Origin: Enterobacter vonholyi
Lineage (GTDB): Bacteria; Pseudomonadota; Gammaproteobacteria; Enterobacterales; Enterobacteriaceae
Direction: 5' to 3'
Length of the DNA: 64,000 nt
Assembly: GCF_008364555.1 (NCBI RefSeq)
Contig: NZ_VTUC01000037.1
Location: 62,001 to 126,000, forward strand
Below, in pieces: positions 56,254-64,000 of this stretch. Both the position numbers and the translations under genes were made by a program. The stretch's first letter is position 1; each line of letters begins with the position of its first letter. The notes under the pieces were generated by a model. It saw only the letters and a list, made by a program, of their open reading frames with translations. It was not told where the DNA came from and searched no databases.

Positions 56254-57498
56254 ATGGCGACACTAACCACCACCCAAACGTCACCTTCGCTGCTTGGCGG
56301 CGTGGTGATCATCGGCGGAACCATTATAGGTGCCGGGATGTTCTCCCTGCCCGTGGTCATGTCCGGTGCGTGGTTCTTCTGGTCGCTGGCCGCGCTGGTC
56401 TTTACCTGGTTCTGTATGCTCCATTCCGGGCTGATGATCCTCGAGGCGAACCTGAACTACAGGATTGGCTCCAGTTTCGACACCATCACCAAAGATCTGC
56501 TGGGCAAAGGCTGGAATCTGGTGAACGGGCTGTCCATCGCGTTTGTGCTGTATATCCTCACCTACGCGTATATTTCAGCGAGCGGCTCGATTCTGCATCA
56601 CACCTTCTCGGAGATGTCGCTGAACGTTCCGGCGCGTCTGGCGGGGCTATGTTTCGCGCTGGCTGTGGCGTTTATCGTATGGATGAGTACCAAAGCGGTG
56701 AGCCGCATGACGGCAATCGTACTGGGCGCGAAGGTCATCACCTTCTTCCTGACCTTCGGCAGTCTGTTGGGGCACGTGACGCCCGCCACGCTGTTTAACG
56801 TCGCCGAAGTGAACACCTCCTACACGCCTTACCTGCTGATGACCCTGCCGTTCTGTCTGGCGTCGTTCGGCTACCACGGTAACGTGCCGAGCCTGATGAA
56901 GTACTACGGCAAAGATCCGCGCACCATTGTGAAGTGTCTGGTCTACGGCACGCTGCTGGCGCTGGGGCTGTATGTGATTTGGCTGCTGGGGACGATGGGC
57001 AACATCCCGCGTCCGGAATTTATCGGCATCGCCCAGAAGGGCGGTAACATTGACGTGCTGGTGCAGGCGCTGAGCGGCGTGCTGAACAGCCGCAGCCTGG
57101 ATCTGCTGTTGGTTATCTTCTCTAACTTTGCGGTGGCGAGCTCTTTCCTCGGCGTAACCCTGGGCCTGTTTGACTACCTGGCGGATCTGTTCGGCTTTGA
57201 TGATTCTGCGATGGGGCGCTTTAAAACCGCGCTGCTGACCTTCCTGCCGCCGATTGTGGGTGGCCTGCTGTGGCCGAACGGTTTCCTGTACGCCATCGGC
57301 TATGCAGGGCTGGCGGCAACCATCTGGGCGGCAATTGTGCCCGCGCTGCTGGCACGTAAATCACGTAAACGCTTCGGCAGCCCGAAATTCCGCGTCTGGG
57401 GCGGCAAGCCGATGATTGCGCTGATTCTGGTATTCGGCGTTGGTAACGCTCTGGTACACGTGCTGTCGAGTTTTAATCTGTTGCCCGTTTACCAGTAA
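56254..57498 (+). CDS. mtr: Tryptophan-specific permease Mtr
   Basis: Proton-driven high-affinity tryptophan importer of the inner membrane (aromatic amino acid permease family). The ATG at 56254 gives [16 protein letters not shown] and 414 residues as in E. coli; upstream codons in the frame run over the operator. Eleven transmembrane helices predicted; the first carries [15 protein letters not shown] (about 20-34), which shapes the substrate site. A TrpR-operator-like sequence precedes the gene, consistent with tryptophan repression. Confidence 0.96.
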   Translation: MATLTTTQTSPSLLGGVVIIGGTIIGAGMFSLPVVMSGAWFFWSLAALVFTWFCMLHSGLMILEANLNYRIGSSFDTITKDLLGKGWNLVNGLSIAFVLYILTYAYISASGSILHHTFSEMSLNVPARLAGLCFALAVAFIVWMSTKAVSRMTAIVLGAKVITFFLTFGSLLGHVTPATLFNVAEVNTSYTPYLLMTLPFCLASFGYHGNVPSLMKYYGKDPRTIVKCLVYGTLLALGLYVIWLLGTMGNIPRPEFIGIAQKGGNIDVLVQALSGVLNSRSLDLLLVIFSNFAVASSFLGVTLGLFDYLADLFGFDDSAMGRFKTALLTFLPPIVGGLLWPNGFLYAIGYAGLAATIWAAIVPALLARKSRKRFGSPKFRVWGGKPMIALILVFGVGNALVHVLSSFNLLPVYQ

Positions 57499-57526
57499 AA
57501 CGTGCTGTTTGAACCCCTCACCCCGG

Positions 57527-57547
57527 CCCTCTCCCATAGGGAGAGGG
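57527..57547. repeat. Interspersed hairpin repeat between mtr and yhbW
   Basis: CCCTCTCCC ATA GGGAGAGGG within the wider context CCCCTCACCCCGGCCC...GGTGA. This hairpin resembles a short sequence scattered in many enterobacterial genomes, and it differs from the REP units in this window. It may terminate both convergent genes despite lacking a T-run. Confidence 0.55.
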
Positions 57548-57560
57548 TGAAAAGCAAAAA

Positions 57561-58568
57561 CTACCCCACCAACTCCTCTTTCACCTGCATCGCCAGCTCA
57601 AACGAGTGCAAACGCGCCTGGTGATCGAAAATCTGGCCGTTAACCATAATTTCATCCGCCTGCGTTTCGCGCAGCACCGCCTCCAGCCCGTGACGCACTT
57701 TCGCTTTATCGCCTACCAGCGACATGCTCAGCGCCTGCTGCACGCCATACTGTTCGGAGGCTGACCACAGCTGATGCATATTCTCCACCGGTGGCGGAAG
57801 CTGGCCCGTTTCACCGCGACGCAGCTTCACAAACGCCTGCTGCATGGAGGTAAACAGGAATTCCGCGTCGCGATTGCTGTCGGCGGCAACGATGTTGATA
57901 CACACCATCGCGTACGGCTTCTCCAGACGCTCGGACGGTTTGAAGTTCGTGCGGTAGAGATGCAGCGCCTGATGCAGCATATCCGGCGCGAAGTGCGAGG
58001 CAAATGCAAACGGTAGCCCCAGTTGGGCGGCAAGCTGCGCGCTGTAGAGGCTCGAGCCCAGCAGCCACACCGGGATCTTCTCGCCGTAGCCCGGTACCGG
58101 ACGCACGTGCGGGTTCGGATCGCGTGCGTCGAACCAGTCCACCAGTTCGGCCACGTCGCGCGGGAAGTTGTCGATATCGCCGCTCATATGGCGACGCAGG
58201 GCACGCATGGTAGGCTGGTCGCTGCCCGGTGCACGGCCAAGCCCTAAATCGATACGGCCCGGATAAAGGGTATTCAGGGTGCCAAACTGCTCGGCGATCA
58301 CCAACGGAGAGTGGTTCGGCAGCATCACGCCGCCGGATCCCAGGTGCAGTGTGGTGGTGTTTGCCGCCAGATAACCAATCAGTACCGAGGTGGCGGCGCT
58401 GGCGATGCCCACCATGTTGTGGTGTTCGGCCAGCCAGTAGCGGTGATAGCCACGCTTTTCGGCCAGCTGAGCCAGATCCAGAGAGTGCGAAAAGGCTTCT
58501 CTTGCCGAGGAGCCTTGTGGGATCGGCGCCAGATCCAGCACCGAAAACGGAATGGTTTTGTCAGTCAT
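57561..58568 (-). CDS. yhbW: Luciferase-like monooxygenase family protein YhbW
   Basis: Predicted flavin-dependent oxidoreductase (LLM class); natural substrate unknown. 335 residues as in E. coli. TIM-barrel family features: [15 protein letters not shown] near 39-53, [20 protein letters not shown] near 77-96, and [15 protein letters not shown] near 105. It lies downstream of ubiU-ubiV on the same strand, 78 bases after ubiV. Whether it takes part in quinone chemistry is unknown. Confidence 0.93.
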   Translation of the reverse strand: MTDKTIPFSVLDLAPIPQGSSAREAFSHSLDLAQLAEKRGYHRYWLAEHHNMVGIASAATSVLIGYLAANTTTLHLGSGGVMLPNHSPLVIAEQFGTLNTLYPGRIDLGLGRAPGSDQPTMRALRRHMSGDIDNFPRDVAELVDWFDARDPNPHVRPVPGYGEKIPVWLLGSSLYSAQLAAQLGLPFAFASHFAPDMLHQALHLYRTNFKPSERLEKPYAMVCINIVAADSNRDAEFLFTSMQQAFVKLRRGETGQLPPPVENMHQLWSASEQYGVQQALSMSLVGDKAKVRHGLEAVLRETQADEIMVNGQIFDHQARLHSFELAMQVKEELVG

Positions 58569-58646
58569 AACAGCTCACTTTGTCGACGGTGAATCTTTAA
58601 TACTGCATTAAAAAATGATAACCGTTGTTAACAAAGTGAGCCTTTT

Positions 58647-59525
58647 TTAGGCCTGAAGTTCCAGTCCTGCGAGCCGTCGCCAGTAGCCGTTACAGTCGCT
58701 GTTTGCCGTAAGCGGCAGCGGAGCAGCACCGTTTTCGTTGGCGCGGAAGGCATCCAGCATCGCAAACACGCCGTTATCGAGCGGTGACAGGCGCACCATA
58801 TCCACCAGCCCGTCCATCGACGCCAGCTCGTTGCCAAGGTTATAGACATAGCCGCTCATGGTCTGAATGCCGTTGAGAACAAACACCTGCTGGTTCTCCT
58901 GGGACAGCATGCTGCGTCCGTTCGGGTACTTAATACAGCAGGTTTCGCACTCGTCTTTTGGACGGTCTTCCGAGCGTGCGGTAAAGCAGCGGGCGGAATA
59001 GGCCAGCGGCAGATGCCCGTAGCTCAGCACTTCCACTTCAAACTTGTTACGAATGCCCAACTCTTCGCACTGGGTCAGCAGGTTTGCCAGCCAGTCGCGG
59101 GAGAGCTCAACAGGCATACACCAGCGCGTCATCCCATGTTTGAGCAGCAGGCGCAGGGTCACGGCGTTGTAGCAGTTCAGGGCATGGCCCGCGACAAACG
59201 GCAGCCTGCGTTCGGCGCACATGTTCACCACGCCGAGATCGCTCGCCTCCAGCAGGAACTCGCCGTTCTCTACGTAGCGTTTCAGCTCGCCCAGTTCAGA
59301 AGATGCCTGCACCAGCGCGAGCGTGGAGAGCACGACCTGTTTGCCGCTGACGGCCAGGTTTTTCGCCATATCAAGCCAGTCGCCCACTTTGGTGGCGCGG
59401 CGTTTGCTACACACCGCTTCGCCGAGGTAAATCACATCGGCGCTGCTGGAGGCAGCCTGTTGGTAAAAATCTTCCAGCGTCTCTTTTGGCCAGTAGTAAA
59501 GCACCGGCCCTAATGAATATTTCAT
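58647..59525 (-). CDS. ubiV: Oxygen-independent ubiquinone hydroxylation protein UbiV
   Basis: Forms a heterodimer with UbiU that carries out O2-independent hydroxylation of the ubiquinone ring in anaerobic growth. U32-type protease-like fold, 292 residues. Four candidate [4Fe-4S] cysteines: Cys in GEAVCSKRR (near 39), Cys in ARCFTARSEDR (near 176), and Cys in DECETCCIKYP (near 193-197). It starts seven bases after the ubiU stop. Confidence 0.95.
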   Translation of the reverse strand: MKYSLGPVLYYWPKETLEDFYQQAASSSADVIYLGEAVCSKRRATKVGDWLDMAKNLAVSGKQVVLSTLALVQASSELGELKRYVENGEFLLEASDLGVVNMCAERRLPFVAGHALNCYNAVTLRLLLKHGMTRWCMPVELSRDWLANLLTQCEELGIRNKFEVEVLSYGHLPLAYSARCFTARSEDRPKDECETCCIKYPNGRSMLSQENQQVFVLNGIQTMSGYVYNLGNELASMDGLVDMVRLSPLDNGVFAMLDAFRANENGAAPLPLTANSDCNGYWRRLAGLELQA

Positions 59526-59532
59526 GATTTTC

Positions 59533-60528
59533 TCACTGCCATTTACGGTGATACGCGCCCAGCGTGGTTTGCGTGCCTTCGGACATCGATCCGAGCGTTT
59601 CCATCCAGGCCTGCTGCGGGGCGTAGTTCTGCGGGGCCGCCATGCAGCGGTCGATGGCCTGACGCCACACTTTCGCCACCTGGCTCACATAGGCCGGGCT
59701 GCGCTGGCGACCTTCGATTTTCACCGAGGCAATATTGGCCGCCAGCAGTTCAGGCAGCAGCTCGAGCGTATTAAGGCTGGTAGGCTCTTCGAGCGCGTGG
59801 TAGCGCTCGCCGTCGACCAGATAGCGGCCTTTACACAGCGTCGGATAACCGGCGTTTTCACCATCCTGATAGCGGTCAATCAGCACCTCATTCAGACGAG
59901 ATTCCAGCCCCTGCGGCGTTTGCTGCCAGCGAACGAAGCGGGCAGGGGAGCAGGCCCCGACGGTATTCGGCGACTCGCCGGTCAAATACGAGGAAAGATA
60001 GCAACGGCCTTCGGCCATAATGCACAGGCTGCCAAAGGCAAAAACTTCCAGCGGCACTGGCGTGACGCGCGCGAGTTGCTTAACCTGATGAATAGAGAGT
60101 ACGCGCGGCAGCACCACGCGGGCTACGTCAAAGTTTCGGTGATAAAATCGTACGGCCTCCTCGTTGGTGGCAGATGCCTGAACAGAGACGTGGCGCTCAA
60201 TATGGGGATAGCGTTCTGCCGCATACTCAAGCATAGCGAGGTCGGCCAGAATCAGCGCATCGGCACCCAGCTGTGCCGCCATATCCACCGCGCGCTGCCA
60301 GCGGGCGTAGCCGTCAGGATGAGCAAAGGTATTGATGGCGATATGCAACTTGCGGCGGTGCTGGTGAACGAAGTTAACGGCTTCCTGAAGCTTTTTCTCC
60401 GTAAAGTTGAGGCCGGCAAAATGGCGGGCGTTGGTGTCATCTTTCAGCCCGATATAGACCGCATCGGCCCCATTTTCGATGGCCGCCTTAAGCGCCGGAA
60501 GATTTCCGGCTGGGCAGAGCAGCTCCAT
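59533..60528 (-). CDS. ubiU: Oxygen-independent ubiquinone hydroxylation protein UbiU
   Basis: Partner of UbiV. 331 residues as in E. coli. U32 family: N-terminus MELLCPAGNLPALKAA. Iron-sulfur ligand cysteines at AFGSLCIMAEGRCYLSSY (near 169 and 176), GACSPARF (near 193) and TLCKGRY (near 232). Divergent from ubiT across 211 bases, so all three genes may answer to a shared control region. Confidence 0.96.
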   Translation of the reverse strand: MELLCPAGNLPALKAAIENGADAVYIGLKDDTNARHFAGLNFTEKKLQEAVNFVHQHRRKLHIAINTFAHPDGYARWQRAVDMAAQLGADALILADLAMLEYAAERYPHIERHVSVQASATNEEAVRFYHRNFDVARVVLPRVLSIHQVKQLARVTPVPLEVFAFGSLCIMAEGRCYLSSYLTGESPNTVGACSPARFVRWQQTPQGLESRLNEVLIDRYQDGENAGYPTLCKGRYLVDGERYHALEEPTSLNTLELLPELLAANIASVKIEGRQRSPAYVSQVAKVWRQAIDRCMAAPQNYAPQQAWMETLGSMSEGTQTTLGAYHRKWQ

Positions 60529-60601
60529 AATTTATCCTGATGTTGTCGATCGCAAAAATGTTAACGAGCTGGGATTTTAATTAACCCATACGCGACAATT
60601 T

Positions 60602-60615
60602 TTGATTTAAGGCAG
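60602..60615. promoter_or_regulatory. Possible FNR half-site in the ubiU-ubiT intergenic region
   Basis: TTGATTTAAGGCAG: a good left half (TTGAT) of the FNR consensus TTGATNNNNATCAA with a poor right half. Anaerobic control by FNR is reported for E. coli ubiTUV, so the position is reasonable, but the match alone is weak. Confidence 0.35.
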
Positions 60616-60739
60616 CTAATGGCGTATTGATGGCACCAATAATGAGGTACGACGGACGATGGTTTGTTGATTTACGCCGCTATGTTGCGCTTCGGATATG
60701 GCAAAATAGCAGGACTATAGATATCAGGGAGTAAAGCTC

Positions 60740-61264
60740 GTGCTGGATAAACTGCGTTCACGTCTCGTACAATTTGGTCCATCAATGCTGAGCGTGCCGG
60801 TCAGGCTGGCGCCGTTCGCGCTTAAACGCCAGGTGCTGGAGCAGGTCCTGAGCTGGCAGTTCCGCCAGGCGCTGCAGGATGGTGAGCTGGAGTTCCTGGA
60901 AGGACGCTGGTTAAGCATTGAGGTGCGTGACATCGGGCTGCGCTGGTTTACCTCCGTTGAGAATGACCAGCTCATCGTCCGCGAAACCGCCGAGGCAGAC
61001 GTGAGCTTTAGCGCCAACGCCAGCGATCTGCTGATGATCGCCGCGCGCAAGCAGGATCCGGACACGCTCTTCTTCCAGCGCCGTCTGGTGATTGAAGGCG
61101 ACACGGAGCTGGGCCTGTACGTGAAGAATTTAATGGATGCCATTGAGCTGGAGCAGATGCCGAAAGCGCTGCGCGTGATGCTAATGCAAATGGCAGATTT
61201 CGTTGAGGCCGGGCTGAAAACCCCGCCGGACGGTAAACACACTTCAGTAGGTGAGCCATGCTGA
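60740..61264 (+). CDS. ubiT: Ubiquinone anaerobic biosynthesis accessory factor UbiT
   Basis: SCP2-domain lipid-binding protein needed with UbiU/UbiV for anaerobic ubiquinone synthesis. 174 residues as in E. coli, starting at GTG (60740). The SCP2 core is DVSFSANASDLLMIAARKQD and FFQRRLVIEGDTELGLYVK near 90-135. Overlaps yhbS by seven bases. Confidence 0.95.
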   Translation: MLDKLRSRLVQFGPSMLSVPVRLAPFALKRQVLEQVLSWQFRQALQDGELEFLEGRWLSIEVRDIGLRWFTSVENDQLIVRETAEADVSFSANASDLLMIAARKQDPDTLFFQRRLVIEGDTELGLYVKNLMDAIELEQMPKALRVMLMQMADFVEAGLKTPPDGKHTSVGEPC

Positions 61265-61761
61265 TTCGAGTCGAAATTGGGATTGATGCGCCGGGGATCG
61301 ATGCGTTGTTGCGCCGAGCCTTTACGAGCGATGCCGAAGCCCAACTGGTCCACGATCTTCGCGAAGACGGCCTGATTACGCTGGGGCTGGTTGCCACCGA
61401 TGATGAAGGTCAGGTGGTGGGCTATGTAGCCTTCAGTCCGGTAACCGTTCAGGGCGAAGAGCTGCAGTGGGTCGGTATGGCGCCGCTGGCGGTGGATGAA
61501 AACTATCGCGGGCAAGGGCTGGCGCGTCAGCTGGTCTATGAAGGGCTGGATTCGCTCAATGAGTTCGGCTATGCGGCCGTTGTAACGCTGGGCGATCCGG
61601 CGTTCTATGGCCGTTTAGGCTTCGAGCAGGCCGCGCGTTACGATCTGCGCTGCCGCTGGCCGGGTACGGAATCCGCTTTCCAGGTACACCGTCTGGCGGA
61701 CGACGCGCTTAACGGCGTCAATGGGCTTGTCGAGTACCACGACCATTTCAACCGCTTTTAA
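61258..61761 (+). CDS. yhbS: GNAT-family acetyltransferase YhbS
   Basis: Predicted N-acetyltransferase, substrate unknown. 167 residues as in E. coli. Acetyl-CoA loop in [21 protein letters not shown] near 78-98, followed by [18 protein letters not shown]. Start overlaps ubiT by seven bases, so it is translated from the same message. Its 3' end overlaps the convergent yhbQ by 14 bases. Confidence 0.93.
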   Translation: MLIRVEIGIDAPGIDALLRRAFTSDAEAQLVHDLREDGLITLGLVATDDEGQVVGYVAFSPVTVQGEELQWVGMAPLAVDENYRGQGLARQLVYEGLDSLNEFGYAAVVTLGDPAFYGRLGFEQAARYDLRCRWPGTESAFQVHRLADDALNGVNGLVEYHDHFNRF

Positions 61762-62035
61762 TCAGGCTCTCGCGTAGCGCCTCAAAGGAGCCGTCTCCGG
61801 TCACGAGGCGCTCTTTCTGGCGCTTCGTCAGCTGCTTGATGCGGTATTCCAGCCTGAGTGCCAGCGATCGGTCGCCGACCGCTGCTGAGAAGGCGAGCTG
61901 TAATTCTCCTTTCCCCCGCAGCGCTTTTGCCCCTTTCCCCGTTTGATGTTGTAAAAAACGCCGCCCCACATCGGTGGTGATCCCGGTGTAGAGTGCGTTA
62001 TCAGCGGTTCGGACAAGATAGAGAAACCAGCACAC
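61748..62035 (-). CDS. yhbQ: GIY-YIG domain protein YhbQ
   Basis: Small single-domain GIY-YIG nuclease-family protein; the E. coli protein is related to the UvrC N-terminal domain and reported to cut DNA. The GIY motif is modified to LYL and YTGITTD ([19 protein letters not shown]), then RRFLQHQ and [10 protein letters not shown] with the catalytic Arg region. The GTG at 62033-62035 gives 95 residues, near the E. coli 100, and begins within one residue of the family start. No strong ribosome site is seen, so the start is uncertain. Convergent overlap with yhbS. Confidence 0.85.
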   Translation of the reverse strand: MCWFLYLVRTADNALYTGITTDVGRRFLQHQTGKGAKALRGKGELQLAFSAAVGDRSLALRLEYRIKQLTKRQKERLVTGDGSFEALRESLIKSG

Positions 62036-62091
62036 GGTAAACAGATTCAGTATGTTAAGGTGAACGCACCATAGCATGAGAGAGAACGAAA

Positions 62092-62526
62092 ATGGAAACA
62101 CTGGCCGCCATTAACCGCTGGCTGGCGAAGCAGCACGTCGTCACCTGGTGCGTCTACAGCGAGGGTGAGATGTGGTGCGCAAACGCGTTTTACTACTACG
62201 ATCCTGAGCGCGTCGCGTTTTATGTTATGAGCGAAGACAAAACGCGCCATGCGCAGATGACCGGCCAGCAGGCTAAGGTCGCGGGCACGGTGAACGGTCA
62301 GCCGAAAACGGTCGCGCTGATCCGCGGCGTGCAGTTTAAAGGGGAGATCCGTCGTCTGGACGGAGAAGAGAGCGACGCGCGTCGTAAGCATTACACGCGC
62401 CGCTTTCCGGTTGCCGCTGCGCTAAAAGCCCCGGTGTGGGAAATCCGCCTCGATGAGCTGAAATTTACCGACAACACCCTGGGCTTTGGCAAGAAGCTGC
62501 ACTGGTTACGCGCCGAGCAGGCGTAG
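62092..62526 (+). CDS. yhbP: YhbP/UPF0306 protein (FMN-binding split-barrel-like)
   Basis: 144 residues (E. coli 147), similar to the pyridoxamine 5'-phosphate oxidase-like split-barrel fold; no known reaction. Core segments: [19 protein letters not shown] and [20 protein letters not shown]. Its end overlaps the convergent yhbO by 21 bases. Confidence 0.92.
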   Translation: METLAAINRWLAKQHVVTWCVYSEGEMWCANAFYYYDPERVAFYVMSEDKTRHAQMTGQQAKVAGTVNGQPKTVALIRGVQFKGEIRRLDGEESDARRKHYTRRFPVAAALKAPVWEIRLDELKFTDNTLGFGKKLHWLRAEQA

Positions 62527-63024
62527 CGCTTCGCGGTTAAACGCCGGGAGATCGTCCGGGGTCCGGCTGGTGATCAGCTGGTCTTTGTCGTTGACCACCT
62601 CCTGATCGTAAAACTCAGCACCCGCGTTTTTGAGATCGATAACGATCGGTTTCACAGCCGTAAGCTTACGCCCTCGGACCACTTCTGCGCTGATGAGCAA
62701 CTGCGGGCCGTGGCAGATGGCAAAGACCGGTTTGCCGGTAGAGACAAAGTCCCGGGTAAAGGTCACGAAACGCTCGTCCCCGCGCAGGGAATCCGGTGAG
62801 TGGCCGCCGGGTAACAGCAGGGCGTCGAAATCTGAGGGGCTAACGTTGTCGATGGTCTCGTCGATGGTCACGCTGGCCTCGCCCTTATGGCCTGTTACCG
62901 TTTTGCCCGCCTCTCTTTCAATGGTGATGACCTCATGTCCCGCCTTGCGGAACGCCTCTGCAGGAGAGGTGAATTCTGAATCTTCAAACTCGTCGGTAAT
63001 CAAGACTGCGATTTTCTTGCCCAT
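62506..63024 (-). CDS. yhbO: Protein/nucleotide deglycase-family protein YhbO (DJ-1/PfpI)
   Basis: E. coli YhbO repairs glycated proteins and nucleotides formed by methylglyoxal and glyoxal and protects against stress. 172 residues as in E. coli. Nucleophile elbow with Cys104 in [10 protein letters not shown], acid residue in [16 protein letters not shown] and [15 protein letters not shown]. Same superfamily as ElbB at 12.9 kb in this window, but a separate branch. Confidence 0.94.
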   Translation of the reverse strand: MGKKIAVLITDEFEDSEFTSPAEAFRKAGHEVITIEREAGKTVTGHKGEASVTIDETIDNVSPSDFDALLLPGGHSPDSLRGDERFVTFTRDFVSTGKPVFAICHGPQLLISAEVVRGRKLTAVKPIVIDLKNAGAEFYDQEVVNDKDQLITSRTPDDLPAFNREALRLLGA

Positions 63025-63152
63025 GCTTCCTCCGTTGTTTTGGCTTCAGACTGATTTTTCTCCGCTTGTGGTAAATACTTACCTGTAACAGACTTCTAAG
63101 TGTGGTCGACGACGCTGAGTTCGCAAACGGACAATTCTGTAAAGGGGATAAG

Positions 63153-63797
63153 ATGAGTCAGGTATTGATTACGGGTGCTACCGGGTTAGTGGGCGATCAC
63201 CTGCTGCGGCTGCTGATTCAGGATCGCCGCGTGAACTACATCGCCGCCCCGACGCGTCGACCGCTGGCGGACATCTCCGGCGTCTTTAATCCGCACGATC
63301 CCCAGCTGACGGATGCGCTGGCGCAGGTCCAGGACCCGATTGATATCGCCTTTTGCTGTCTGGGCACCACGCGGCGGGAGGCGGGGAGCAAAGAGGCATT
63401 TATCCACGCCGACTATACGCTGGTGGTGGACACCGCGCTTACGGCGAAAAAGCTGGGAGCCAGACATTTTCTGGTGGTCAGCGCGCTGGGCGCCAGTGCC
63501 GGATCGCCTTTCTTCTACAACAAGGTGAAGGGTAAGATGGAGGACGCGCTGATTGCGCAGAAATGGGAGCAGCTGACGATTGTGCGCCCCTCGATGCTGA
63601 TCGGCCACCGGGACGAGCGCCGCTTTAACGAGTCCATCATGGCCCCGCTGTTTCGCATCCTTCCCGGCAACTGGAAAGCCATCGAGGCGCGGGACGTCGC
63701 GCGTGCGCTGTTAAAAGAGGGACTGGCCCCGTCGAAAGCGGGCGTAAACATTATCCCTTCGGCAAAACTGCGTGAAATCGCGCAGGGCGAGGCGTAA
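63153..63797 (+). CDS. yraR: NAD(P)-binding oxidoreductase-like protein YraR
   Basis: SDR-like Rossmann protein related to TIP30/HTATIP2 family; reaction unknown. The ATG at 63153 gives [20 protein letters not shown] and 214 residues (E. coli 211). Nucleotide motif GATGLVG at 8-14, Cys-rich [13 protein letters not shown] near 69, and YNKVKG with the usual Tyr-x-x-x-Lys. Upstream in-frame codons to 63102 are unsupported. Confidence 0.9.
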   Translation: MSQVLITGATGLVGDHLLRLLIQDRRVNYIAAPTRRPLADISGVFNPHDPQLTDALAQVQDPIDIAFCCLGTTRREAGSKEAFIHADYTLVVDTALTAKKLGARHFLVVSALGASAGSPFFYNKVKGKMEDALIAQKWEQLTIVRPSMLIGHRDERRFNESIMAPLFRILPGNWKAIEARDVARALLKEGLAPSKAGVNIIPSAKLREIAQGEA

Positions 63798-63836
63798 ACT
63801 CCCCCGGCTAATAACTCATACTCTCCGGGGAATGCT

Positions 63837-64000
63837 ATGACTGGTCAGTCTTCATCTCAGGTGGCAACACCTGTTCAATGGTGGAAGCCCGCACTCTTTT
63901 TTCTCGTGGTCATTGTTGGCCTCTGGTACGTGAAATGGCAGCCGTACTACGGTAAAGCCTTCACCGCCGCCGAAACGCACAGCATCGGTAAATCTATTCT
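63837..64000 (+). CDS. yraQ: Permease-family protein YraQ (5' part, cut by window edge)
   Basis: First 54 codons: MTGQSSSQVATPVQWWKPAL, one transmembrane helix (about 18-35), and the YGKAFTAAETHSIGKSIL segment identical in form to E. coli YraQ, a 346-residue UPF0718 inner-membrane permease of unknown substrate. It continues beyond the window. It starts 39 bases after yraR on the same strand. Confidence 0.88.
   Translation, partial: MTGQSSSQVATPVQWWKPALFFLVVIVGLWYVKWQPYYGKAFTAAETHSIGKSI

Noticed and set aside
57811-58592. Several frames of 60-113 codons on both strands over yhbW
   Set aside because: All are shadows of the 335-residue YhbW frame, which has full-length family features.

Overview
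The window is ordinary enterobacterial core chromosome, almost certainly from an Enterobacteriaceae species close to Enterobacter (Leclercia or Lelliottia are also possible). Nearly every protein matches its Escherichia coli or Salmonella counterpart in length and motifs. Support comes from the 500-residue NusA (Salmonella-type, not the 495-residue E. coli form), REP elements of enterobacterial type, and conserved gene order from arcB to yraQ. There are no prophages, insertion sequences, CRISPR arrays or defence islands. The identifications rest on recognising protein families and gene order from memory, because no database search was possible.

Layout. (1) 1-10.3 kb: the 3' end of a single-chain ATP-dependent dihydroxyacetone kinase, then ahr, yjgM, valS, holC and pepA on the minus strand, divergent from lptF-lptG. 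(2) 10.3-22.3 kb: arcB, elbB and mtgA on plus, facing the long minus-strand series yrbG-kdsD-kdsC-lptC-lptA-lptB-rpoN-hpf-ptsN-rapZ-npr (Kdo and LPS transport, sigma-54, nitrogen PTS). (3) 22.5-31.9 kb: mlaFEDCB, ibaG and murA; sfsB and ispB on minus; then rplU-rpmA-yhbE-obgE. (4) 32-35.1 kb: a minus-strand group of dacB and a PmrA/PmrB-like two-component system. (5) 35.2-41.9 kb: greA with a terminator-bearing leader, yhbY, rlmE-ftsH-folP-glmM, secG and tRNA-Leu(GAG). (6) 42-57.5 kb: argG; then initiator tRNA metY-rimP-nusA-infB-rbfA-truB-rpsO-pnp-nlpI-yrbN-deaD and mtr, the classic transcription/translation/RNA-decay cluster. (7) 57.5-64 kb: yhbW, the anaerobic ubiquinone genes ubiV, ubiU and ubiT, then yhbS, yhbQ, yhbP, yhbO, yraR and the start of yraQ.

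The genes serve a few linked themes. Envelope building includes LptB with LptF, LptG, LptA and LptC for LPS export, KdsC/KdsD for Kdo, Mla for phospholipid retrograde transport, MurA, GlmM, MtgA and DacB for peptidoglycan, and FtsH as membrane protease. RapZ and GlmM both touch glucosamine-6-phosphate metabolism. Ribosome and RNA work is covered by rplU, rpmA, obgE, yhbY, rlmE, rimP, nusA, infB, rbfA, truB, rpsO, pnp and deaD.

No clear previously undescribed system is visible. The points most worth a second look are: a novel junction lptG|arcB relative to E. coli that fits one inversion nearly symmetric about oriC; a cascade of two mini-ORFs whose stop codons overlap the next start and lead into the GTG start of lptF; a copy of the 3' end of tRNA-Leu upstream of metY, so that argG lies between two tRNA-tail repeats; and the PmrAB-like pair placed downstream of dacB.
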